From Bacteroidales bacterium (lineage in GTDB: Bacteria > Bacteroidota > Bacteroidia > Bacteroidales > UBA932), in NCBI GenBank assembly GCA_017483985.1, contig JAFUUB010000079.1, forward strand, positions 1 to 5,283: a DNA stretch of 5,283 bases. The letters are read 5' to 3'. The notes beneath the pieces were generated by a model that had not been told where the DNA came from, did no database searches, and saw only the letters and a list, made by a program, of their open reading frames with translations. Below are positions 1 through 5,283 of this stretch, in pieces; position 1 is the stretch's first letter; the number at the start of each line of letters is the position of its first letter. The position numbers were made by a program, and so were the translations under genes.

Positions 1-620
<620 letters not shown>

Positions 621-648
621 TTTCTCTTCGTGAATCTCGTCCAGCTCT

Positions 649-670
649 CCTCCGACTTCCCAGTCAGAGG
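649..670 (-). other. Hairpin in the 23S leader, possible processing stem
   Basis: On the transcribed (minus) strand, CCTCTGACT and AGTCGGAGG form a 9-bp stem with one G-U pair, closed by the loop GGGA, which fits the GNRA tetraloop pattern. It sits about 29 bases before the mature 23S 5' end. Position and shape suggest a processing or folding element of the precursor. Pairing with the 3' flank of the gene, which is how RNase III sites usually form, cannot be tested because that flank is outside the window. Confidence 0.5.
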
Positions 671-805
671 CGCCGACTCGTTTCTATCTCGTTTGCCTAT
701 GAAATTGCAGTAACCTTCGCAACTCGAAAAAACTCGAATTTACTCTAGATTTTCTGCTGATCTATATGATCTTCTTTTCTTTTTACCTCTATTGTTCTCT
801 CTCAG

Positions 806-820
806 TATTGTCAAAGATCT
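806..820 (-). promoter_or_regulatory. boxA-like rRNA antitermination element
   Basis: The minus strand reads AGATCTTTGACAATA. Aligned to the E. coli rrn boxA TGCTCTTTAACA, 9 of 12 positions match, including the CTTT and ACA cores. boxA is the RNA site bound by NusB and S10 (NusE), which protects long untranslated rRNA transcripts from Rho. It lies about 50 bases after the predicted start and just after a hairpin, the boxB-boxA order known from rrn leaders. A boxA can also occur in 16S-23S spacers, so it does not by itself prove a leader. Confidence 0.55.
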
Positions 821-824
821 TAAT

Positions 825-872
825 CCGTTTGACCGTTTCGTGATGTTTTTGGCATCGTTGTTTCTCAAACGG
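825..872 (-). promoter_or_regulatory. boxB-like hairpin at the start of the 23S leader
   Basis: The outer arms CCGTTTGA (865-872 read on the minus strand) and TCAAACGG (825-832) pair perfectly over 8 bp. The 32-base interior contains a smaller GATG/CATC stem around an A-rich loop. The hairpin begins at or within a few bases of the predicted transcription start and ends 4 bases before the boxA-like element, matching the boxB-boxA arrangement of rRNA leaders. Its function is inferred from this order only. Confidence 0.45.
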
Positions 873-876
873 GCTG

Positions 877-907
877 CAAAGATACGGACTTTTTCTTTAC
901 CTGCAAA
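877..907 (-). promoter_or_regulatory. Promoter for the 23S rRNA transcript (Bacteroidota housekeeping type)
   Basis: The minus strand has TTTG (904-907), a 19-base spacer and TATCTTTG (877-884). This fits the Bacteroidota primary-sigma consensus TTTG, 19-21 bases, TAnnTTTG exactly. It points at the 23S gene and places the start near 871-875. It is the only strong minus-strand promoter I see between the transporter gene and the rRNA, and no 16S gene lies between it and 23S. The match to consensus is direct; activity is inferred. Confidence 0.72.
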
Positions 908-935
908 TCTTTTTCGAAAAAATTTTCAAAAAATT
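908..935 (-). promoter_or_regulatory. Phased A-tracts upstream of the 23S promoter (UP-element-like)
   Basis: Directly behind the -33 box lie a T5 run (910-914) and two A6 runs (917-922 and 928-933). The A6 runs are spaced 11 bases apart, about one helical turn. AT-rich, probably bent DNA at this position is typical of strong rRNA promoters, where in E. coli it contacts the alpha subunit of RNA polymerase. The tracts also sit behind the rightward promoter and could serve both. Confidence 0.4.
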
Positions 936-977
936 GGATTTAAACGTTTCTATGGCGCAATTTCAGTCTTTATTATA

Positions 978-985
978 TATATTTG
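978..985 (+). promoter_or_regulatory. -7 element for the transporter-pepT operon
   Basis: TATATTTG fits the Bacteroidota -7 consensus TAnnTTTG and lies 25 bases before the ATG at 1011, giving a leader of about 20 bases. No good TTTG -33 box is found 19-21 bases upstream, so the promoter may be weak or activator-dependent. Its position argues against any start codon upstream of 1011. Confidence 0.5.
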
Positions 986-1010
986 TATAGAGCAAAACAC
1001 CCCATTTGAC

Positions 1011-2987
1011 ATGGAAGACAAGAAAAACCTGCAACTTCCCGAGAACGCCCAGCGCGAACTCAAACCCGGCGAGCGGTACGAACCGCTCCTGAGTCCCCAG
1101 AAGAATTTCGCCGAAGTGACCCCCTACTCCGTGGCCATCGGCATCGTCATGGTCATCATCTTTTCCGCCGCGGCGGCCTACCTCGGTCTCAAGGTCGGCC
1201 AGGTCTTCGAAGCGGCCATCCCGATCGCCATCATCGCGGTCGGCCTGACCAGCGCCCTGAAAAAGAAAGACGGCCTCAGCCAGAATGTCATCATCCAGTC
1301 CATCGGCGGCTGCTCCGGCGCCGTGGTGGCTGGGGCGATCTTCACCCTGCCGGCCATCTACATCCTCGGGGTCGAAGTCAACTTCTGGCAGATGTTCCTT
1401 TCGTCGCTGCTCGGCGGCGTGCTCGGCATCCTCTTCCTGATCCCGTTCCGCAAATACTTCGTCAGTGAGATGCATGGGAAATATCCTTTCCCGGAAGCCA
1501 CCGCTACCACCCAGGTCCTGATCAGCGGCGAAGGCGGCGGATCGGAGGCCAAGACCCTCGTGGCGGCCGGCCTGATCGGCGGTCTGTATGATTTCATCGT
1601 CGCCACGTTCGGCACCTGGAGCGAAGTCATCACCACGACCGTCACCGGTTTCGGCCAGGCTATCGCCAACAAGGCCAAGGTCATGTTCGGGGTCAATACC
1701 GGCGCGGCAGTCCTCGGCCTGGGTTATATCATCGGCCTGAAATATGCCTTCATCATCTGCTGCGGCAGCCTCCTGGTCTGGCTGGTCATCATCCCGCTGA
1801 TGAACCTGATCTGGGGCGGCAGCGTCATCGACCTGATGCACACCGGGGTCGCGCAGACCATCGGCGAGATGGGTCCGGAACAGATTTTCAAGGACTATGC
1901 CCGCCACATCGGCATCGGCGGCATCGCGACCGCCGGCATCATCGGCATCGTCAAGTCCTTCGGCGTCATCAAATCCGCCGCCGGTCTGGCCGTCAATGAA
2001 TTCAAGAAAAAACCCGGCGCCAGCCAGAAAAAACCCCTCCGCACGGAAGAAGACCTCAGCATGAAGACCATCGTCTTCGGCGTGGTCATCGCCCTGCTGG
2101 CCATCTTCGCCTTCTTCGCCTTCGGCGGGGTCGTCAACAACATCGGACAGGCCCTGATCGGACTGGTCATCGTGGCCATCATCTCCTTCCTCTTCACCAC
2201 CGTAGCCGCCAATGCCATCGCCATCGTCGGTTCCAACCCGGTCAGCGGCATGACCCTGATGACCCTGATCATCGCTTCGCTCATCCTCGTGGCCGTCGGC
2301 CTGAAGGGCAATACCGGCATGGCCGCCGCCCTGGTCATCGGCGGCGTCGTCTGCACGGCCCTCTCCGTAGCCGGCTCCTTCATCACCGACCTGAAGATCG
2401 GTTACTGGATCGGTTCGACCCCGAAGAAGCAGGAAGGCTGGAAATTCCTTGGCGTGGCCGTCTCGGCCGTCACCGTCTGCGGCGTCATGCTCATCCTCAA
2501 CAAGACGTATGGCTTTACCGGCGACCAGGCGCTCGTCGCACCCCAGGCCAATGCCATGGCGGCCGTCATCCAGCCGATGATGAACGGTGGCGGCGCCCCG
2601 TGGCTCCTGTACGGCATCGGTGCGGTCATCGCCCTGGTCCTGAACTTCTGCAAGGTCCCCGCCCTGCCGTTCGCCCTGGGTATGTTCATCCCGATCCAGC
2701 TGAACCTCCCGCTACTGATCGGCGGTGCCATCTCCTGGTATGTCGGCAGCCGCAGCAAGGACAAGGCCGTCAACGAAGCCCGCGTGAACAAGGGAACCCT
2801 GATCGCCTCCGGTTTCATCGCCGGCGGTGCCTTGATGGGCGTGGTCAGCGCGATCCTCAAATTCGCCAACGTCGACCTGTTCATGACCGGCTGGAACGCC
2901 AAATGGGGCGAGGCCATCTCGATCATCCCGTATATCTGCCTGATCGCTTACATGATCAAGGCTTCCATGAAACTAGAAAAGAAATAA
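1011..2987 (+). CDS. OPT-family oligopeptide transporter
   Basis: This is an integral inner-membrane protein of 658 residues belonging to the oligopeptide transporter (OPT) superfamily, bacterial branch, whose usual length is about 600-670 residues. Hydrophobic stretches suggest some 14-16 membrane segments between residues 38 and 650. Family-typical stretches include AYLGLKVGQVFEAAIPIA (56-73), the YPFPEATATTQVL segment (158-170), GIGGIA (301-306) and NPVSGMT (409-415). A charged, Lys-rich cytoplasm-like loop (331-350) separates the two halves. OPT proteins are proton-coupled symporters; substrates range from peptides to metal chelates, and bacterial members are poorly defined. The pepT gene 4 bases downstream favours peptides here. 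I chose ATG 1011 because the frame's upstream extension to TTG 792 would start inside the rRNA leader and upstream of the -7 element, and is AT-rich with no family similarity. No Shine-Dalgarno is visible, as is usual in this phylum. Confidence 0.93.
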   Translation: MEDKKNLQLPENAQRELKPGERYEPLLSPQKNFAEVTPYSVAIGIVMVIIFSAAAAYLGLKVGQVFEAAIPIAIIAVGLTSALKKKDGLSQNVIIQSIGGCSGAVVAGAIFTLPAIYILGVEVNFWQMFLSSLLGGVLGILFLIPFRKYFVSEMHGKYPFPEATATTQVLISGEGGGSEAKTLVAAGLIGGLYDFIVATFGTWSEVITTTVTGFGQAIANKAKVMFGVNTGAAVLGLGYIIGLKYAFIICCGSLLVWLVIIPLMNLIWGGSVIDLMHTGVAQTIGEMGPEQIFKDYARHIGIGGIATAGIIGIVKSFGVIKSAAGLAVNEFKKKPGASQKKPLRTEEDLSMKTIVFGVVIALLAIFAFFAFGGVVNNIGQALIGLVIVAIISFLFTTVAANAIAIVGSNPVSGMTLMTLIIASLILVAVGLKGNTGMAAALVIGGVVCTALSVAGSFITDLKIGYWIGSTPKKQEGWKFLGVAVSAVTVCGVMLILNKTYGFTGDQALVAPQANAMAAVIQPMMNGGGAPWLLYGIGAVIALVLNFCKVPALPFALGMFIPIQLNLPLLIGGAISWYVGSRSKDKAVNEARVNKGTLIASGFIAGGALMGVVSAILKFANVDLFMTGWNAKWGEAISIIPYICLIAYMIKASMKLEKK

Positions 2988-2991
2988 CGAT

Positions 2992-4212
2992 ATGGAAAAG
3001 ATTTTGGACCGCTTCCTGCGGTACGTGGCTGTCGACACGCAGTCCAACGAAGAATCCCCGTCCCAACCGTCCGAGGCCAAGGAACTGGACCTGCTCCGGA
3101 TGCTCCGGGACGAATTGGTGGCCCTCGGGGTGGAAGCCACCCTGGATGAATATGGCTATGTCATGGCCACCATCTCGTCCAACATCGACAGGAAAGTGCC
3201 GGCCGTGGGCTTCATCGCCCATGTCGACACCGCCCCGGATGCTTCCGGGAAGGACGTCAAGCCCCAGATCATCGAAAAGTATGACGGCGGCTGCATCGAC
3301 CTGAAGGGCGTGCCCGGCCTGCAGCTGAATCCGGAAGAATTCCCGGAAATGCTCCACTACGTGGGCCAGACCCTGATTACTACCGACGGCACCACCCTGC
3401 TCGGGGCCGACGACAAGGCCGGCGTCGCCGAAATCATGAACGCCGTCCAGTATATCGTGGAGCATCCCGAATTCAAGCACGGCGAGATCAAGGTCGGCTT
3501 CACCCCGGATGAGGAGATCGGCCGCGGCGTCGTCAAGTTCGACGTCAAGCGGTTCGGGGCGGATTATGCCTATACCATGGACGGCGGCGAGATCGGCGAA
3601 CTGGAATTCGAGAATTTCAACGCCGCTTCGGCCAAGATCCATGTCCAGGGACGCAACGTCCACCCGGGCAGCGCCAAGAACAAGATGAAGAACGCCATCC
3701 TGATCGGCCAGGAATTCCAGTCCCTGCTTCCGGTGGCCCAGCGCCCGGAATATACGGAGGGCTATGAAGGATTCTGCCACCTGATCTCCTTCAAGGGGAC
3801 CGTCGAGGAGGCGGACTTCGCCTACATCATCCGCGACCACGACCGCGCCAAATTCGAGCAGAAGAAGGCCTTCATCCACCAGTGCGCCGCCTTCATCAAC
3901 GCCAAGTACGGCGAAGGCACCCTGACCGCCGAGGTGAAAGACCAATATTATAACATGCGCGAGCAGGTCGAGCCGCACTACCACATCGTCGAGAAGGCGG
4001 TCAAGGCCATGGAGATGGCCGGCATCAAGCCGAAGATCCAGCCCATCCGCGGCGGCACCGACGGCGCGAACCTGAGTTTCAAGGGCCTCCCCTGCCCGAA
4101 CATCTTCGCCGGCGGCCTGAATTTCCACGGCAAGATGGAGTTCGTTCCGCTCCAGAGCATCGAAAAGGCATCCGAGGTCATCCTGAACCTCATCACCCTT
4201 TTCGCGGAATAA
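2992..4212 (+). CDS. pepT: Peptidase T (tripeptide aminopeptidase)
   Basis: This cytoplasmic di-zinc aminopeptidase of family M20B removes the N-terminal residue from tripeptides. It has 406 residues (E. coli PepT: 408), so it looks complete. The catalytic set is all present: GFIAHVDTAPD with zinc ligand His77 and Asp79; LLGADDKAG with bridging Asp140; TPDEEIGRG with the catalytic and ligand pair Glu174-Glu175; YTMDGG with ligand Asp197; HPGSAKNKMKNA with His224 in the lid or dimerisation domain; RGGTDGANLSFKG (353-365) with the substrate-contacting Arg353; and GGLNFHGKMEFV with the final ligand His379. The start lies 4 bases after the transporter stop, so the genes are surely co-transcribed and perhaps translationally coupled. 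Imported peptides would meet this enzyme in the cytoplasm. A strong hairpin 20 bases after the stop ends the operon. No oddities were seen. Confidence 0.97.
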   Translation: MEKILDRFLRYVAVDTQSNEESPSQPSEAKELDLLRMLRDELVALGVEATLDEYGYVMATISSNIDRKVPAVGFIAHVDTAPDASGKDVKPQIIEKYDGGCIDLKGVPGLQLNPEEFPEMLHYVGQTLITTDGTTLLGADDKAGVAEIMNAVQYIVEHPEFKHGEIKVGFTPDEEIGRGVVKFDVKRFGADYAYTMDGGEIGELEFENFNAASAKIHVQGRNVHPGSAKNKMKNAILIGQEFQSLLPVAQRPEYTEGYEGFCHLISFKGTVEEADFAYIIRDHDRAKFEQKKAFIHQCAAFINAKYGEGTLTAEVKDQYYNMREQVEPHYHIVEKAVKAMEMAGIKPKIQPIRGGTDGANLSFKGLPCPNIFAGGLNFHGKMEFVPLQSIEKASEVILNLITLFAE

Positions 4213-4231
4213 CGGTTCCGCCAGAACGCAA

Positions 4232-4261
4232 AACGCCCCGGCTCGCAGGAGTCGGGGCGTT
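4232..4261. terminator. Bidirectional intrinsic terminator
   Basis: AACGCCCCGGCTC (4232-4244) pairs with GAGTCGGGGCGTT (4249-4261) over 13 bp with one G-U pair, closed by the loop GCAG. It lies between the convergent pepT and outer-membrane protein genes, 20 and 22 bases from their stop codons. On the minus strand the stem runs into CGTTTTGCG, a short U-run. On the plus strand the tail is GTTGTATATA, a weaker one. It probably serves both genes. Confidence 0.85.
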
Positions 4262-4283
4262 GTATATACAGGAATGTCTGTGC

Positions 4284-4826
4284 TTAGAAAGCGATGGCGA
4301 CACCCAGGTGAAGGTTGTTGCGGTGAAGCTTAACTTCGTCAACCATATTCAGAAGACCCCAGTCATAACCGAGACGGATGTCATAGCGGCCCATATAGCG
4401 GAAACCGAGTTCGAGGCCGAGCGGAATATCGAAACGCTTCAAGCCATCCTCGCCGAACGGATCATCATCACCACCCAGACCGATGGAAAGGCCGGGACCG
4501 GCTGTACCGAAGAGGGTCATGTCAGGAGCCATTTCAACGCCGTAGGTCAGATGCAGCGGAACGCGCAGGAAATAAAGGCTTGAATTGAAATCATCCTCGC
4601 CATACTTCATGTAGTCAAACAAAACACCCGGTTCAAAGCCGACCGTCGCGGTAAACGGCATCTGATACAGGATACCGGCATAGAAGCCATTTCCGTTCCA
4701 ACTTGCACTGAAGCCTGAATCGCTAGCTTTCAAATCGCCGTTCTGATAAGCGGCGGTGATACGCAACTGGGCAGACATGCTCAGGGAAACAAGCAGCGCA
4801 GCTGCAGCAATCAAAAATTTTTTCAT
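4284..4826 (-). CDS. Small outer-membrane beta-barrel protein (porin-family, OMP_b-brl-like)
   Basis: The 180-residue protein begins with a clear Sec signal peptide: MKK, a hydrophobic core (residues 4-15), then SMSAQ, with cleavage likely after Ala19 or Gln20. The rest consists of alternating short amphipathic strands with Gly and aromatic residues. Examples are GFYAGILYQMPF (47-58), TVGFEPGVLFDYMKY (61-75), YFLRVPLHLTYGV (85-97) and RFDIPLGLELGFRY (131-144). The last strand ends in LHLGVAIAF with a terminal Phe, the signal recognised by the BAM insertion machinery. This matches the small 8-strand barrels common in Bacteroidota. The loop at 118-128 (GGDDDPFGEDG) is very acidic and could bind a cation or face the surface. 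The specific role is unknown. It has its own promoter after kbl, with a strong 5' hairpin, and converges on pepT. Confidence 0.85.
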   Translation of the reverse strand: MKKFLIAAAALLVSLSMSAQLRITAAYQNGDLKASDSGFSASWNGNGFYAGILYQMPFTATVGFEPGVLFDYMKYGEDDFNSSLYFLRVPLHLTYGVEMAPDMTLFGTAGPGLSIGLGGDDDPFGEDGLKRFDIPLGLELGFRYMGRYDIRLGYDWGLLNMVDEVKLHRNNLHLGVAIAF

Positions 4827-4855
4827 CTTGCTTTATTTAGTTAAGGGTTAAAATC

Positions 4856-4891
4856 GTGTCCGGATTCCATTTTGCAACGAAATCCGGACAC
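4856..4891 (-). promoter_or_regulatory. Perfect palindrome/hairpin at the transcript start of the outer-membrane protein gene
   Basis: The arms GTGTCCGGATT and AATCCGGACAC are perfect inverted repeats (11 bp). On the minus-strand RNA the stem extends inward through two wobble and three standard pairs to 16 bp, closed by GCAA, a GNRA tetraloop. Its first base is the last base of the -7 box, so the predicted transcript starts inside the first arm. Possible roles are a 5' stabilising stem of the mRNA, an operator for a dimeric regulator, or a terminator for kbl just upstream (a short ATTTTAA follows). The sequence does not decide among these. Confidence 0.7.
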
Positions 4892-4920
4892 AAAGATAAT
4901 AAAAATTCAGAAAATACAAA
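4891..4920 (-). promoter_or_regulatory. Promoter of the outer-membrane protein gene
   Basis: The minus strand has TTTG (4917-4920), an 18-base AT-rich spacer and TATCTTTG (4891-4898). The -7 box is a perfect TAnnTTTG; the spacer is one base shorter than the usual 19-21. It starts two bases after the kbl stop codon and predicts a leader of about 60 bases that begins with the hairpin and continues AT-rich, without a Shine-Dalgarno sequence, to the ATG at 4826. Confidence 0.65.
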
Positions 4921-4922
4921 CT

Positions 4923-5283
4923 TTACTTGATGACTCCCAATTCCTTGCCGACTTTAATGAATGCGGCGATCGCCTTGTCGAGGTGTTCCTTCTTGTGGGC
5001 GGAGGAGAGCTGGACGCGGATGCGGGCCTGGCCCTTCGGAACGACCGGATAATAGAAGCCGGTCACGAAGATGCCTTCCTCGGCCATCTTGGCGGCGAAT
5101 TTCTGGCTGAGCGGGGCGTCGTACAGCATCACGGCGCAGATGGCGCTCTGGGTCGGCTTGATGTCGAAGCCGTCGGCGATCATCTTGTCGCGGAAGTAGG
5201 CGACGTTCTCCTGCTGGCGGTCATGCAGTTCGTTGCTCTCGGCGAGGATCTTGAACATTTCGATGGCTGCGGCGGCGATCATC
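4923..5283 (-). CDS. kbl: 2-amino-3-ketobutyrate CoA ligase (glycine C-acetyltransferase), C-terminal part
   Basis: This PLP enzyme of the alpha-oxoamine synthase family converts 2-amino-3-oxobutyrate plus CoA to glycine and acetyl-CoA. It is the second step of threonine breakdown after threonine dehydrogenase. Only the last ~119 of about 395 residues are in the window; the N-terminus and the PLP-binding lysine lie past the right edge, and the Met near the edge is internal. The diagnostic stretch is EEGIFVTGFYYPVVPKGQ followed by ARIRVQLSSAHKKEHLDKA, which closely resembles the C-terminus of E. coli Kbl. The first Arg of ARIR corresponds to the residue that holds the substrate carboxylate in this family. 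The VGKELGVI ending is also typical. BioF and HemA relatives share the fold, but the VTGFYYPVVPKGQARIR wording favours Kbl. No separate terminator is seen; the 4856-4891 hairpin may act as one. Confidence 0.93.
   Translation of the reverse strand, partial: MIAAAAIEMFKILAESNELHDRQQENVAYFRDKMIADGFDIKPTQSAICAVMLYDAPLSQKFAAKMAEEGIFVTGFYYPVVPKGQARIRVQLSSAHKKEHLDKAIAAFIKVGKELGVIK

Larger units (their letters stand above)
621..873 (-). other. Leader of the 23S precursor transcript
   Basis: This is about 250 bases of AT-rich, non-coding sequence between the predicted transcription start (about 871-875) and the mature 23S 5' end. In order of transcription it holds a boxB-like hairpin, a boxA-like element, an AT-rich stretch with a short direct repeat (AACTCGAA at 721-728 and 731-738), and a GNRA-capped hairpin at 649-670. 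I looked for the tRNA-Ile and tRNA-Ala genes usual in a 16S-23S spacer and saw no cloverleaf, T-loop motif (GGTTCGAATC-like) or 16S 3' end (anti-Shine-Dalgarno). It therefore looks like a leader rather than an ordinary internal spacer. That role is inferred from position and elements. Confidence 0.65.

Noticed and set aside
721..738. Direct repeat AACTCGAA, two copies 10 bases apart
   Set aside because: It is too short and AT-rich to distinguish from chance, and no third copy was seen.
621..870. Possible tRNA genes in the 23S leader
   Set aside because: No T-loop motif, no 7-bp acceptor stem and no cloverleaf could be found on either strand by reading.
792..1010. A 73-residue N-terminal extension of the transporter from TTG 792
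   Set aside because: It covers the rRNA leader and divergent promoters, precedes the -7 element at 978-985, is AT-rich unlike the gene, and is not needed for family length.
963..1907. A 314-codon minus-strand frame opposite the transporter
   Set aside because: Its Asp/Gly/Ala-rich, low-complexity composition mirrors the codon bias of the real gene, and it lacks any recognisable domain.
2600..3304. A plus-strand frame of 234 codons bridging the two operon genes
   Set aside because: It is an out-of-frame overlap of both real genes, Arg/Pro-rich, with no recognisable family.
2956..4128. A 390-codon minus-strand frame opposite pepT
   Set aside because: It is a mirror of a GC-rich gene with all catalytic motifs intact on the other strand; the translation shows no domain and is rich in Asp, Gly, Val and Leu as expected of a shadow.
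4260..4583. A plus-strand frame of 107 codons
   Set aside because: It is antisense to the outer-membrane protein gene, which has a signal peptide, promoter and proper C-terminal Phe.

Overview
The window comes from a member of the Bacteroidota, most likely a Bacteroidales lineage with GC-rich genes. Three things point there. The gene starts have AT-rich leaders without clear Shine-Dalgarno sequences. At least two start regions carry the Bacteroidota housekeeping promoter pattern (TTTG, about 19 bases, TAnnTTTG). The 23S rRNA 5' end (GGTTACAAGAGCG) is of the Bacteroidota kind. Coding regions are GC-rich, while the spacers around 700-1010 and 4827-4922 are clearly AT-rich.

Layout. (1) Positions 1 to about 620 are the 5' part, roughly the first fifth, of a 23S rRNA gene on the minus strand; it runs off the left edge. 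(2) Positions 621-1010 are a divergent control region. Towards the 23S gene it holds a near-ideal promoter with phased A-tracts behind it, a leader hairpin, a boxA-like element and a second hairpin close to the mature 5' end. No 16S rRNA gene or tRNA lies upstream of the 23S gene, so it appears to be unlinked from 16S and to have its own promoter. Towards the right it holds a -7 element for the next operon. (3) Positions 1011-4212 are a two-gene plus-strand operon: an OPT-family oligopeptide transporter followed 4 bases later by pepT (tripeptidase T), a plausible peptide import and hydrolysis unit. (4) A strong hairpin at 4232-4261 lies between the convergent genes and probably terminates both. 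(5) Positions 4284-4826 (minus) encode a small secreted outer-membrane beta-barrel protein. Its promoter abuts a 16-bp hairpin placed at the predicted transcript start. (6) Positions 4923-5283 (minus) are the C-terminal third of Kbl, 2-amino-3-ketobutyrate CoA ligase (glycine C-acetyltransferase), of the threonine-to-glycine pathway; it runs off the right edge.

The protein-coding genes are ordinary, conserved housekeeping or nutrient-use genes. The most unusual point is the stand-alone 23S rRNA gene with a complete-looking rRNA-type control region (promoter, A-tracts, boxB-like hairpin, boxA). The second is the perfectly placed palindrome at the start of the outer-membrane protein transcript. 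I saw no CRISPR array, mobile element or defence system.
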